Positions 11,250 through 24,260 are shown, counted from the first letter of the stretch. The stretch: DNA of 64,000 bases from Voacanga thouarsii (GCA_026120185.1 JANUWF010002010.1:124001-188000); one strand, 5' to 3'. Numbers and translations are program-made. Notes: generated by a model from the letters alone, not told the origin.

Positions 11250-12971
11250 CTATTGGGTATCTCTCACACATATTATATATGGTGTAGCGGAAGAATAAAA
11301 TGAGATATCATCCTAGGATCCGTATATGTGTAAAAAACAAGACATAAAGAGATCAAAGGTAACAGCTTTTTTCCTTTCTATGATCGTCCGAAGAAAATTT
11401 TCTTCTTTAAGTCGAGGCGTGATCTAGTAATCCTCTTTATTAAACTCCACGAGAGTTGAACGTCCAACCACTATAATCACACTGCGTGATTATCTCTAAC
11501 AGTAATCCACACAGAGGAACACTCAAGTATCAAAATTTCCTGTGCTAGCAGAAAAAGATGGCGGCCAGGGCTCTTCTCGTTTTGAACAAAACGAGAGAGA
11601 GAGGAGAAAAAAGAAGAGAGTTTTGGTGGCTACTCTTTTCTTGTCAATCACCCTCCTAGGGTTTCAGTTATATCATCATATAAATCGAAAAATTCACTAA
11701 AAAAGCTAAAATCCCAAAACAATTAGAATTCCCTAATTGTAATTGGAAACATCAAGTTCTCACAATTACAATTTGGACAATAAATTATAACTAATTATAT
11801 TTTGGTCATAACTACTTCTCTTTCTCGCAATTAACCCCACTATATTATCAAATAACATCTTGAGTATACAATCCTCTATTGTGTGTGACCTATTAGGTTT
11901 CCCAGTCAATCGGTAGCAAACATGAATTAATCCGAACGTCTTTAAGATTAATAATCCATAATTAATTATAATTAATTATATTGATTCTAATCAAGATTGG
12001 TTTATTAATTCATCAATTAATAAATCCACATTCCCAGATCATGAGTGGTATCTAGCAACAAATCATGGCCACCAAAGAGTCCAGGAAGTCATGTGGCTTG
12101 ACATAAACCTTTCAATAACAAATTACAGTGCAATTAACTTCTTTCACCATACAATATCTCATTCAGTTTGGAGTACGAAATTAGTGTCAACTCTCTCCAA
12201 AATTAATTTTGGCTCGAATATAATAGTACTTGTACCAGGAACCCACTACTCTTTATGTGTATCAATTGGAACTATTTCCAATACACAATCGCCTTGGCCA
12301 AGGACTTCTCGAGTAGTAATTCCTACAAGTGGCCGTGAGATATTCGCCCCTACTATTAGGAGTGGTAAATCCTTTATTGACCCTCTTAATTACTTTCGTT
12401 TACCTCACAATGTACCCAATATTCATTTCATAGGCGGTCCTCGATCGAGCTCCTGAGATTGGAATCAAAGTACAATGCTCAGCAAACAAAGTACCTTGGA
12501 GATCTCAAGTCTAAGGATACTTACACGTTTGCTATATTAAGATTATATCACTGGCACTAAATAGTTATCCATGTGATTATCTCATAGCTAGGTCATCCAA
12601 TGAACTTATTCCATTAACAAGCATCCATGTGTTAACTTTAAGTATTTCAATACTCACAGATATGAGAACCACCGCTTGAACAAATCAGGAAGTCTAACAC
12701 ATGCTAATCTTAACACATTAATGATGTCCTGTCTCATTAATACTACGACTAGGGACTATTTAAGTACTAATACTATACAGTGTAGTAGGAATCTCATATC
12801 ATGATCTCTATCATGATTTTCTTAACACAATGTTGTATTAGGGACTTTTATTGAACAGTTATATTACTTAAAAGTAAACAAAGAAACTGTAAAATAAATA
12901 ATATCTTTTATTAAAATAAAATGTGTCAAATACAATGTATAAGTGATTGCCTCTAGGGTACAACACTAACA
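11250..12971 (-). repeat. 5' LTR of C1
   Basis: A 1,722-bp partner of 3,872-5,575. On the minus strand it starts TGTTAGTGTTGTACCC; its terminal ACA is altered to ATA next to the primer site. The following five bases, GGTTC, form the target duplication with GGTTT at 3,867. Confidence 0.92.
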
Positions 12972-13730
12972 GGTTCATCAATAAGGTGTAGGTTCAGATG
13001 GTTGATCAATATTTGTTTGTTCTTCTTAAACTTTACTAAGTTCAAGCTTGCTCCCACTATCTCCTTCTCTAAAAAGACAGAATGTTTCGAAAGAAAAACT
13101 TTATTTTCAGAAGGAAGATAGAAGTAATATCTGAAGGATTCTTTCGTATATCCCATAAACAAACATTTGTCAGACTTACTTTTAAGTTTGTCTGACATTG
13201 CCCTTTTAACAATAGTTAGGCAACTCCAAATCCTTAAATGAGATAACTTTTGTCTCTTACCAAAGAACAGCTCATAAGGAGTGGTATCAACCATTTTTAA
13301 TAGAACTCTGTTTAATATATAAATAGCAGTCTGCAGTGTATATCCCCAAATTGATTTTGTTAACTCTGCAAAAGCTATCATGGTCCGTACCATGTCTAGA
13401 AGGGTTTGATTCCTTCTTTTAGATACACCATTATGTTGAGGTGTATGTGGTAGAGTCCATTGAGATAATATCCTACTATCTCTAAGATAAGTTAGAAACT
13501 CTTGGCTTAAGTATTCACTTTCTCGATCAGATTAAGTGTTTTAATAGTTTTGCTAAATTATTTCTCTACTTCATTCTTGAAGTCTTTGAACTTGTTAAAT
13601 GCTTCAGACTTGTATTTCATTAAATACAAATATCCATATCGTGAATAGTCATCAATAAAGGTTTATAAAGTAGTGATAACCTTCACTTGCTTGTATAGAC
13701 ATTGGGCCATGTATACATCTGTATGTATTA
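12972..13730 (-). pseudogene. Copia integrase (C2), interrupted by C1
   Basis: Continues the C2 polyprotein upstream of the C1 insertion. It contains the integrase C-terminal signature KCLFMGYTKESFRYYFYLPSENK (12,953-13,393), preceded by core remnants around RYGYL, and a minus-strand IHTDV at about 13,715 that keeps the first catalytic Asp lost in C1. Several stops occur in the core. The C-terminal residues IDEP join logically to the RT-side fragment ending at 3,871. Confidence 0.83.
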
Positions 13731-13734
13731 GTTG

Positions 13735-14501
13735 TTATAACTCTTTAGCCCTTTTTCCTTTTCCAAAAAATATAGTTTTAGCCATTTTATCAAGTAAACA
13801 AGATTCGCATGTGTCATAAGATTCATAATCAAATGGCCCCAAGTCACACAGCTTGTATAACTTGGACACGCGTTTTTCATTTACATAGCCTAACTGACAA
13901 TGCCATAAGTAAGATGAGATTGGGTTATCTTTTCTTTGTTTTTCTACATTTATATTGAGAATTGGATTATTCATGTCTAGAATGTATAAACCATTAACAA
14001 AGTTGTAGAACCATAATAGATATCATTTAATGAAAAAGAACAGTGTTTATTCTTAAAATTTAAATGAAATCCAAATAAATCTAAACAAGTAATTGAGATA
14101 ATATTTTTTAATAAAACTGGTACAAAATAGCAGTTTTGAAGTTCTAAAATTAATCCAGAAGGTAGATTAAGAAGATAAGTCCCCACAACTAGTGCAACAA
14201 CCTTTGCTCCATTTGTAGCTCGCAGGTCCACATCGCCCTTTTTCGGCCTTCTACTGTCTTTTAGTCAATGCAAATTATTGCATAAATGAGATCCACAATT
14301 GCTATCCAATACCCATATCTCATTATTAAAGGCAGTATTAATCTCAATCATAAATATACTAGGAGTAGAAGTAAAAATGCTTGCAAGCTTCTCCTTCTTT
14401 TCCTTCACGGTCTCCAAGTAGGCTTTGCAATTGCTCCTCCAATTGCCCATCTTACCACAATGATGATATGGGCCTTTAGAGGCTACTTCCTTCTTTTGCA
14501 C
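13735..14501 (-). pseudogene. Copia protease and GAG-pre-integrase domains (C2)
   Basis: Three frames. 14,265-14,501 holds a knuckle read as YHHCGKMGNWRSNC (first Cys and the His both replaced) and a protease site VLDSNCGSHLC, where the DTG/DSG triad has become DSN. 13,977-14,231 holds the middle of the protease. 13,735-13,974 holds LWHCQLGYVNEKR then TCESCLLDK, where the second zinc His is Tyr. C2 therefore lost several catalytic and zinc residues that C1 keeps, fitting its greater age. Confidence 0.83.
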
Positions 14502-15190
14502 GCTTCCTTTGGTTTGGTAGGATTTTTCTTCTTCTTCTTGGGAACTTTCTTCTTAGAAGACAAAAAACCTACTAGCAAGATAACCTTATCATCCTTTTTC
14601 ATGGATAATTTAGCAGTCTTAAGTAGATTGATAAATTCAGGTATGGTGGTATCAATATTGTTCATGTGGTAGTTAATCATAAATTGTGAAAAACTACTTA
14701 GTAATGATTGTAGAATTAAGTCAACACTTAAATCGTGATCCATTAAGAAACCAAGAGACCCAAGCTTTTCAATATAGCCCAGCATCTGTAGTCTATGAGT
14801 GGCCACTGAAGCACCCTCAACCATCTTAGAATAGAACAGTTGCTTAGAGATCTCCTATCTCTCGGTTCTACCTTGTTTATCAAACAACTCTTTAAAATGG
14901 AAGATAATAGTTTGAGCATCCATATGCTCATGCTGTTTTTGTAACTAAGGAGTCATTGACTCTAGCAAAATACATGATGCAGTGTCACTGTCTTCCTTGT
15001 GCTTCTTGTGGACAACAATCTCATCAGCAGAAGCATCTTGGGCTGGAGGTGGCAGAATAGGAGTATCTAGTACGTAGAGTAACTTTTCCGACTTGAGAAC
15101 GATTCTCAAGTTTCTATACCAATCCAAATAGTTTGATTTGGTGAGCTTATTTATTTCCAAGATGCTGCGTAGGTTTAGATTTGTCGACAT
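14483..15190 (-). pseudogene. Copia gag (C2)
   Basis: The ATG at 15,190 gives MSTNLNLRSILEINKLTKSN, the same start as C1. Frames 14,945-15,190 and 14,483-14,824 cover the N-terminal and C-terminal parts and are separated by stops and a frameshift. The C-terminal part contains LPKKKKKN-like basic runs before the knuckle. Confidence 0.85.
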
Positions 15191-15915
15191 GATGCAAGTG
15201 ACCTAGATGTCAAGATAGAGTAATTAGAACATATATATGCTCATGATATGCAAGTAATTAGGTCTTTAATTAAACACATTTTATTCCACTATTTTACTCA
15301 AATCAATAGCCCCCACTATTGACTCGGGAAAACCCATTGGAAGTTTTCCTAGTGGACTAGTATCTAAATTCCTTAAGAATGATCTTAGATTTGCCCAACA
15401 AGCCACTTTTAAGTTTAGTAGTAGGTATCTAATACCAATTACATCAAATGTAACTATTGTATTATTGGGTGATTAATATCTTTTAATCATTAAAGTATTT
15501 AATACTATCCCAACATTGCTTCTAATATTCTTTATGTTTGGATTAGCCCAACCGAGATAAAGAAATTAGTTAAACACAATCCATTAATCCGGAATTAAAT
15601 TCCATAACTTGAACATACTCAATGTTAAGTAGTCTTGGGTATGCCCCACAACCTAGTCTAAAAAAAGTGCTCTCGTTCTTACTATATTAATGGAAGGCAT
15701 TAAATATAATATTACTTGAGGGATTTATTCCTTTTAGTTGTCTCATCGTTTGGCATGCATACAATTTAATAATAAGCAGTATAAATTGATAAACATGGTA
15801 ATAAATAATTACGTGGCATGGTTATGGACTCTCTAAATTAATTTTCTTAAGCCGTTAAGGAAATTAATATGGTCAACCCTATGTGTTCATGCTTGATTTA
15901 AGTAGAATGTCTTAC
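15191..15915 (-). other. C2 leader, proximal part
   Basis: Non-coding and closely similar to the C1 leader at 9,320-10,060. It is interrupted at CTTAC by the Tekay solo LTR and resumes at 20,249. Confidence 0.8.
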
Positions 15916-18294
15916 TGTAACACCCCGCTACCTAGGCCCACCAGGGCCGGGGATGTCGCCCCGTCCAAAGGACGAGGGGTCTTTATAACTAGGTCACACA
16001 ATTAAAATAGCGAAATGAAAATATTAATTTAACTTAAAATTTATTATAACCCAAGAATAAATCCACGAATAAAACCATGAATTCCCAAAAGAAAAACAAA
16101 TCCATAAATAAAATCATCCACTCTCAACTCTCCAAAGCAATACGTAAAAATAAAAGACAACATTCTCTTCTAAGGCAGATAACACAAGCTACTTATCCCC
16201 ACAGCAGGATCGGCCTGAAATCATGGTAAAAAGGTGATGAGATAGAAATCTCAGTAAGTCCGTGTGTGCTTTGGGTGTTCAGTGGAAATAATTCGTGGAT
16301 GCAGAGTATAAAAACATTATAAGAGAAATATTGGCAAGCAATAAACATTAGTCAAAAGCAAGAGTGGCGTTTTGGCTTTTCCAGCCATACATAATTTATA
16401 AGATCAACCACTCGAAAGAAAGGATTATGGGTTACCACACGTTAGGCCCCATAACCGGATGGTCAGTATGCCGACACTTTGTGCATACTGCCGGTCAGAA
16501 TGCCGACACTTTGTGCAGACTGACTAAAGGTAGGTGATCGGCCTGCCGAGCAAGATACTCCTCCTTCTCTATACCCAAACAACAACCAGGTGTCCATTCC
16601 AGCAAAACACAGTCACTTGACTGAAATAAAAACTGCTAGCTCGGACCGACATGACTAAGTAGTACTGACGTTTCTCTAAGTTGAGTTCATCTTTTGGAGG
16701 AGGCCTCCTACCAGAAGACTCACTCTTGTTATTCAAAACTAGTATTACCAGTCTACCCCCATTGAGTACTCAACGTAACGTATCCCACTTGGGAAAAATG
16801 AACAAAACTTAGTTCCACTTGAAAACGGCAATTAAGGTTTTCCAAAGTTTGGGGCAAAACTGGTTTTAGAAAGAGTTTTAGGTTTTGAGTAAAACCGCCC
16901 CTTGATTTACAAATAATTTATTTGTCTAAAATGAGAATGGAAATATTCCTCAATTGCCTTTACAGAAATGAGTGACCATGCACTCTACATTTGGCTTGCC
17001 AAAAAAAAAACCATTTTTTATCAAACAAGTTTTATGCAGGAGCTTACCTGATCCTTGTCCACAACAAAGGTCTCCAACAGCTGACCTAACCCCGCATAGG
17101 GTAAATACAAACCACAATCAAACTCAAGCCAAGATTCACTTTCACAAAATAAAACTAACTCAACTTACTACAATCATGTCCCTAGTGTCCCAAGCTTTAA
17201 GGTTCGATAATAAATAAAAGGGGTTTATAAAATAAATCTAGTTTGATATTAAAATAACTAGAGTTTGGAAAATTAGGTACAATATGTTGAAGGTTTAAAT
17301 CTTGCTCAAATAATTTCGAGTTTATTTGATGAAAAGTCCTAGGTGGTACTAGGTAAAATAATAATCTATTAATAATTAATTGCTAGAAAATAATTGATAG
17401 TTAAAATTAGTTGAAAATAAATTTTAATGAGTCTTGCTTGAAAAATAATAAATAAATTTTAATAGGTTTGATTAAAAGATAATAATTAAATTTTAATAAT
17501 AAATATTTTACCTATTATGATTATTTTCACAAAAGGCTTTATTTGATATTATAATATTTATATATTTTATTTTTCTAGCAAAACTATTATTTATTTGACT
17601 AAAATATCACTATTTTATATAAAAGACCAAATCCACATTTTCCCATGGTTTTCAAAATTTTACTAGAAAATTCATATTATTAAATATATTATTAATGAAA
17701 TAAAATTTAGCTTAGGGACAACTAGATCATGATCATATTCCTATAGCCAACCACAATCATGAATATATACAACCCTTCAATTCATCAAATCATCCAAATC
17801 ATGCATACAAGCATAGATCTCAATTTATCAAAACATGATCTAATCCCTACTAGCATAAATATGATCATGGCTTCAACAATCCAACATGAATATAAATCCT
17901 ATTCACCAAAGGTGACATAATCTCTAGCATACTTCATCACAAATACTACCTATGACATGCATCAACCTCAAATCATCATATAATCATCCAAGATAATCCT
18001 TCCATGCATAAATCCCATCTCTTTCACAATCATACATATATTCATGCTTCAATCTCAACAATATATATATATACTTAAATCCTATCGCCATCCACCTACT
18101 ATCATCATCATCCTAGAGACATGAATCTAGAGTTTAAAAAGGAAGATTGAAGGTACTTACTTGGTTGATGAATGCCTTGAAGGAGTTTAGAGTAGATCTC
18201 AACTCCTAGATGTCTAACTTTGTCCATGGGAGATGGCGAAAGCATGTTCATGGGAGAAAAAGTCATCCGGCCAAGAGAGGGAAATTTTCGGCCA

Positions 18295-18328
18295 TGAGAG
18301 AGGGAGAGAGAGAGAGAGAGAAAGAGAG
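18295..18328. repeat. (GA)n microsatellite in Tekay solo LTR
   Basis: A run of GA repeats with single interruptions. It occupies the same LTR position as the CT/GA tracts at 35,182, 39,822 and 49,540. Confidence 0.9.
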
Positions 18329-19938
18329 ACCATTAGCATGTTTATTCACATAGGCTCTCACTAGAGATCAAGATTGGAGAAGGTGAAGTTGTTAGAATAA
18401 ATTTACCTTGAAGGTGTTCTTGACCTTAACAGAAATTTCTGGTTTTTGATCCAAAAGTGCAAGTTGGATTTTAGAGTTTGATGTTAAAAATGGTACGGAT
18501 GGACTCACAGCAATGAATAGATGAAATCTGGAAGTTTTAGAGGTAGTTTGAAGTGATTTGGAGAGGTATTAGGTGAAAGGAAGAAGTAGGTGTTCTTGGT
18601 GTACTATGTGTTCTTGAAGGTTGAAGAAAATCGAGAGATGGTAATGTGCAGCTGCCGAATTTTTGTGAGAGATGGAGCTGGATGAATTTATGTAGGGTTT
18701 AGGAGGTTGATTCTCTGATTTGGAAGGGAAAAGGAAAGGTTAGTTGTTACAATCTTTGAAGAATATTTTTAGGAAGCAAATTTGGAAACTAGATATCACA
18801 AGAATATCTTTGATTATTGGAGAGCTTTTAGAGATCTGCCATGGACGAATTCCTGAGCAGTGTTTTGGTTGAATGAAAGCTGGTTGAAGGAGGCTTAGGG
18901 TGGCCGAAATTATGGAGTATAATGGTGGAGAGAAGGTCTGGTTGTTTGAGGTATATTTTATGGAAAGTTGTTAAATCATGGTGGCTGGAATTTTGGTATC
19001 CAAATCAAGGTATGATTGCCGAAATTTTTGAAAATCTTTTAGGCATCCATGGCTGGATTTTCGTGAAGAAATTTGGGAGGACAATGGAGTTCTGTTAATG
19101 GAGGTTTAAGGGTGGTTTTTGCAGAAAAATGATGGAGTTTCAGCTAGAAGAGAAATAGGAACCAAAGCTGGAAAATTTTCCTGAACAGTTTTCGCTGAAC
19201 AGCAATTTTCTGGGCAGATTTTCGGCTTCCATTTCCAGCCAACTTGCAGAGAGTTTGAAGGGTAATTTCTGGGGTATTCAAGGCTAGTTTCCAGCCTACT
19301 TTATGGAGGAAAAACATGGCTAGGGTGCTGTACAAAAACTGGAAGAAAACAGCTTGGTTTTGGACCTCCAAAGCTGCGATTTGTACATGATTTTTTTCTG
19401 GTTTTGCACCATTTTTGTGCAGCCCGAAAATAGCTATAAAAATCCAGATTCTAAGCTGATCAAAAGGGCCATTTTCTGGCAGCATTTGGGAGGGAATAAT
19501 GGTCAAGAATTTCGACACCTTGAAGGTACACAAAGCTGGAAAAATTTCAGTTCTATGTACAAAGGGAAATGAACCTAGCTAGAGTGAATTTTTAGAAAGT
19601 TCACTAAGGAATTTAATTCACTTGAAATCTTTCCCCCTCATCCATTTTTTCGGTCCATATGATGTCTTTTACTAAGACATTTTGAACCTTCAATGCCACA
19701 ACACATTGCTGGAATTTTTCTAGAATAAAATTAGCTTGAATTGAGAATTAGGAAAAACTAATGATCAAGAGGAAATGAATTCCTCTTAGAAATTTTGTGT
19801 AGAGCAAAAGAGTAGGATTTGAAGACTCCTATCATGTCTCTCATCGGACAACATCTCTACCCTACTCCAAACACCACTAAGGCTGACAATGATACTTCCC
19901 AAGCAAAAATAAAATTTAATCATGCTATAGCTCTAATA

Positions 19939-20005
19939 ATGGAATTTGAATCCAAGACCTCAAGAATCAATTCTAAGGCTCTAACCACTACACCACAACA
20001 ACTCT
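19939..20005 (-). other. tRNA-like sequence in Tekay LTR (copy 1)
   Basis: On the minus strand GTGGTGTAGTGGTTAGAG resembles a Pol III A box and D arm. About 30 bases later GGATTCAAATTCC resembles a B box, with a T-arm-like stem (4 of 5 pairs). It lies a few hundred bases into the LTR in sense orientation. It is not called a tRNA gene because no full cloverleaf is evident. Confidence 0.6.
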
Positions 20006-20248
20006 TGTTCTTATTTCCTCTCTAAAAATATTTTCCTATTCAATCCTCAAGCTATCTCCCTTTTTCCACCTTAGGTAAAAATTACCATTTTGCCCTTTTC
20101 ACTCAATAATCATAATCAAGCCCTCTAGACTATAAAACACAAATTTAATGCACATAAGATCATATGAAAATATATTTAAACGTGCAATAAAATATTATAT
20201 GCATCCCAACCCCCTTACTCTAAGGTTGGTTTTGACTGGGGTTTCACA

Positions 20249-20843
20249 CTTACCATCTTGTTTTGTTTTAATTGCCATTTTCAAAATCTTATAAATAAAA
20301 TTCTACCTCAATATAACCTATATAAACTAATTACATAATTTCCTAAAGGAAGAAACCACGAGTTACATTCAAGGGGAATTAGATGAGAAGAGAATTATAC
20401 AAGAATTTAAGATAAGGCAGGACGCGCAAGCCCTATTTAATTAAAACAAACCGATAAAGATGCATGAACAAATAAGTTTGGTCTTAGTCCATAACCATCT
20501 ACCATGCCAATAAAATGTGCTTAAAATACAGCATAAAACATCTAATATGCAATCATCCAAAATCAGTATTTTGGAGAAATCTGGTTCCAAAATCGAATTT
20601 TGGAAAGTTCTAGGCTGAAATCAAATTTTTAGAAAATTATGGGTCCTACATATAATTTTGAAAATATTTTTATCCAAAATCATGGGTTTCAAATAAATTC
20701 TCTCATTATTAGAACCTATTCTCAAAATTAGAAAAGATAAAAAAAAAAACTTATTTATTTATTTATTTTTAATAAAACAGTGCTAGAATAGAGTGCACCT
20801 GGCGCCAGGTTGGTCGAATGTACTCAGCGCCAGGTTTGCTCTG
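20249..20843 (-). other. C2 leader, distal part
   Basis: Resumes the C2 leader after the solo LTR, beginning with the second CTTAC and matching C1 leader at about 10,050-10,450. It ends near 20,840 in two GGCGCC/AGCGCC motifs. The expected primer site and C2 5' LTR do not follow; the duplicated flank block begins instead. Confidence 0.7.
20797..20810. other. 14-bp perfect palindrome
   Basis: ACCTGGCGCCAGGT is its own reverse complement. A related half (AGCGCCAGGT) follows 21 bases later. The core GGCGCC recurs in the U3 regions of several LTRs in this window. Confidence 0.85.
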
Positions 20844-21281
20844 AAGGGCAAAATGGTGATTTCAAATTTAATGCATTCTTTAGATACCATGTGCACTTGT
20901 ATGTCAAAACAGTATTTGTGTACCTAAAGGAATGTTTAAGAATAAGGTTCATATGTTTTGCTTTGTCGAGAAAAATTATTTTCATGAACCCTCAATTTTT
21001 CAAAAACCTTACTTCTTTCTACATTCATCTTGCCTATTTTCTTCTTTGAGCGTAAACTTCCTTGACAAAGGTTTGATAAGGGAGCATGATAAGTGAAAAG
21101 AGTTTGTATCTTTATTTTGTGTTTGGAGTTGACAGGTGTTATTTCCCCTGAATAAGAAAAATATTTTTCATATTAAGTGTGGAGGAGTGAGTCGTGTCTT
21201 TATTTGCTTTCTTTTATTTAGGTGTGCTTTATTTTGCCATTATTTTCTTTAGGCTTTTATTTAGGTTTCTTTTATAAGTTT
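20844..21281 (+). repeat. Duplicated flank block, copy 2
   Basis: Close match of 888-1,348 in the same orientation, including the tract AAGTGTGGAGGAGTGAGTCG. It is followed at the same base by a copia LTR, as in copy 1. Confidence 0.75.
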
Positions 21282-22925
21282 TGTCGGGATTTCATCATGC
21301 TTATCGAATAAGAAGGCAGTGAAAATAACCATGAAATCCATGCCCAAAGATCACGTGTTTGCAATCAAAATGGGAATAGAAGAAGGAAACGGAGATTACC
21401 TTATGTAGTAGAAAATAAATTTTTTCTTGCGCTAACCAAGGAACCAATTCCTCTGCTTTTGATAGTCCACCAAGTGCCACTACAATCCAAGAGTATGATT
21501 ATCTCTTGCATTAATCCACACAAGGTTGAATTGCTCACAAAGCCCGCTCAAAAGTATGCTAGTAGAAGAGGAGCTGTTAGGTTTTAATTGAAGAAGAATC
21601 TCTTGTTTTCCAACGTTAGCACAAGGAAACAATTTCCTTATTTATAGTTTTTAAGATTTGTATTAATTGCAATTAAGTCCTCCAAGATCCAATATCTATA
21701 ATCAGGCCCTTGAAATTTATATATAATTGCAACCAAGTCCCATGATTTAAAACAAACTTATAATTCACCTATAAATATATTTTCTTCTCTTAATTAACCC
21801 CACAGTATTATCAAATATTATATATTGAGCATTTAAAACTTTATTGTGTGTGACTCATTAGGTTTTCTGGTCTTATTGGTAGCATAATATTAATTAATTC
21901 TAACAACATTAGAATTAATAATTCTAAATAAAATATAGGATTAATTTATTAATTCTCTAATTAATAAATTCATATTTAGCAGATCAAGAGCAACATCTAA
22001 CAATGGCTCTTGATCACCCAAAAGTCCAAAAAGTCAAGTGGCTTGACGTGAACCTTTCAATAGCAAATAACTAGTGCAATAAACTACTTTCAACGCATTA
22101 TATCTCATTTGGTCTAGAGCATGGAATTAGTGCCAACTCCAACCAGAATATTATTAATTCTGGTCCGAATATTTTAGCACTTGTTCAATAAATCCATTAC
22201 TCGATATATTTGTCAAATTTGGAACTATTTCCAACGCATAGTCACCTTGGCCAAGGATTTAATGAGTAATGATTTCTACAAGTGGCCCTGAGATATAATC
22301 TCTTACTATTAGGAGTGGTGAATCCTTTATTGACCCTCTCAATCACTTTCGTTTACCTCACATTGTACCCAATATTCATCCCATAGGCAGCCCTCAATCT
22401 GGCTCCAGAGATTGGAATCAAAGTAAAATGCTTAGCAAACAAAGTACCTTGGAGATCTCAAATCTAAGGATACTTTCACACATACTATAATGAGATTCTA
22501 TCATGACACTTAATAGCTTATCCAAGTGATTATCTCATAGCTAGGTCATCCAATGAACTTGTTCATATAACAAGCATCCATATATTAATCCTGAGTATCA
22601 CAATATTCACGATTATGTGAACCACCGCTTGATCCAATCCAGAGATATAACATGTGCTAGTCTTAATGTATGAATAATGTCCCATCTCATTAATACTATA
22701 ACTAGGGATTATTCAAGCACAAATACTCATAGTATAGTAGGAATCTCATATTATGATCTCTATCATGATTTCCTTAACACTCTATTGTATTAGGGACTTT
22801 ATCAAACAGTTTATACGCCTATTAAGATTTAACAATCAAACTGAAAGATAAAGAATGGCTATTTGATTAATTATTATATTATTATACATGGTACAAGTGA
22901 TTGCCTTTAGGGCATAACACGAACA
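21282..22925 (-). repeat. Copia LTR, full-length partner of 1,349-2,356
   Basis: A 1,644-bp LTR that on the minus strand starts TGTTCGTGTTATGCCC and ends CCCGACA. It contains the roughly 600 bp missing from the partner. No primer site is found beside it; the flank block is there instead. It is therefore either the C2 5' LTR displaced by rearrangement or the LTR of a second copy of the C2 insertion. Confidence 0.82.
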
Positions 22926-24245
22926 TGTTTGAATAATGTCATCTTGGACAAACTTTTCTCTCTATTCCATATGTTAATATTTAATGACATTATTGTACTT
23001 GGGAAGTATTGCTTAAACTTTCTACCCCTTTATTAAATTTGGTCTATTTGGAGATTCTTTCTTGTGTTAATTTTTTGTCAATAAGGACATTGCCCAGTTT
23101 AAGTGTGTGTGTGTGGGGGGGGGTGGTTTAGAAATATTCTTTGTCCAAGTTTTTAATCAATTATCTTTGTGTTTTCTTGGTAAAATTTTGGAAATTTGAA
23201 ATTTTGGAGATTTGGAGCTAAATTGAGTTTTTTGGTATATAATGGAGTTGTGATTTTCTATTTAACTTTGGATATGGATTTGTCATTCATTATGGTCTGA
23301 TTTTTATTAAAAAGTAAACTTGTGTATTAAGTTAGATTTTTGCTAAGTCTTAAGAATTTAATTTAACCTTGGTTATATTTAGTATTTGAGTTTTTTTTTT
23401 TAAGTTTGAATATAGATGATGTGATGAAGAATGGGAAGAGTTGTTGATTAATTCTTGTATTATAGATTTAAAATTTGCTTGACTTTGAGTTGTGAATAAG
23501 GAATGTGAGAAATTTTTTTTTGAGTGAATAGAAAAAAAAAAGTGAGATGAAAAAATGTTGAGTTGAAAAAAATATATGCTTTTATCTCTAAAAGAAAAAA
23601 AAAAAAAGAGAGAGAGAGACCTTTTGCTAAAAAGGGAGCTAATACGGTGAGTGGAAGAGAAGAAACAAAGAAGCATCACACGCTCTTGAGGCTATCCCAA
23701 AGGCAAGAAGGTAAGGAAAGAAAAAAGGTAAGAAAAAGAAAAGAGAGGACAAAAATGCTAAAAAAAAAATGATGTCTAAAAGGCGACCAATACGGTGTGT
23801 AAAAAGAAATCCATGCACTTGAGGCTATCAATTCACTAAGTCATTGAAAATTTTTTTGAGGGGAGGAAAAAGAGAGTGGAGTGTTTTCCTTATTTCACTA
23901 ACTTGAGTTTTGTAAATTTGAGTTTATAATGCTTGAATTGGTTAAATGACTTGACTTATATGATTTATGTTATCTATATTTTTGCTTGAGGAGTAAGATG
24001 ATTTTCTTGTACTAGATATAAGCTTGTTTAACTTAACTTTGATGACCTTGGGATTGTTTGATTTAATACAAGAGTTTATAAGGTTTTGAAAAGGTTAAAT
24101 GAATGAAAAGCTTATATTTAAGGTTGGAAGAAGGTTATGTCTTCATTATGGATGAGTTTTCTAAGGGAAAGTTTGCTAAATTATTTTGTCATGTTCTAAA
24201 TACTTAGTGTTTTAAATCTTGCTGCTTGAGGACAAGCAAATGTTC
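22926..24245 (+). other. Element A internal region, 3' part (non-coding)
   Basis: The segment runs from the copia LTR to the polypurine tract of A. No retroviral protein similarity was found in any frame. It is strand-biased, with T-rich stretches then a purine-rich zone at 23,560-23,780. Frames in the purine zone (23,350-23,772) are low-complexity. A 40-55-bp motif is repeated at 23,641-23,696 and 23,789-23,829. With no pol visible, A looks like a large non-autonomous element. Confidence 0.65.
23641..23829 (+). repeat. Two-copy motif AATACGGTG ... CTTGAGGCTATC
   Basis: AATACGGTG followed by a purine-rich spacer and CTTGAGGCTATC occurs at 23,641-23,696 and again, shortened, at 23,789-23,829, about 400 bp before the polypurine tract of A. 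Function is unknown. Confidence 0.7.
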
Positions 24246-24260
24246 AAGTGTGGGGGCATG
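24246..24260 (+). other. Polypurine tract of element A
   Basis: AAGTGTGGGGGCATG directly precedes the LTR start TGATAGGGAC. It is preceded by GCTTGAGGACAAGCAAA, the word typical of the 3' end of plant tRNA-Asp-primed gypsy elements. Confidence 0.9.

Larger units (their letters stand above)
3872..12971 (-). mobile_element. Copia element C1, full-length but defective
   Basis: Complete structure on the minus strand: 5' LTR 11,250-12,971, iMet primer site 11,238-11,248, leader, gag, protease, integrase, RT-RNase H, polypurine tract 5,576, 3' LTR 3,872-5,575. Flanking bases are GGTTT and GGTTC, a 5-bp target duplication with one change. C1 lies inside the pol of C2, a member of the same family, and C2 reading continues across the site in the expected order. 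LTR start and size (about 1.7 kb) and the GCCCTAGAGGCAA word suggest the Angela lineage; that assignment is inference. Confidence 0.9.
15916..20248 (-). mobile_element. Tekay-type solo LTR with CTTAC target duplication
   Basis: A 4,333-bp segment starting TGTAACACCCC and ending GGTTTCACA on the plus strand, flanked by perfect CTTAC repeats (15,911-15,915 and 20,249-20,253). It is homologous to the chromovirus LTRs at 37,481-41,751 and 47,190-51,461. No internal region is present, so it is a solo LTR left by LTR-LTR recombination. On the minus strand it reads as a standard LTR (TGTGAAACCC start). It is more diverged than the other copies. The small frames inside it are not conserved. Confidence 0.93.
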
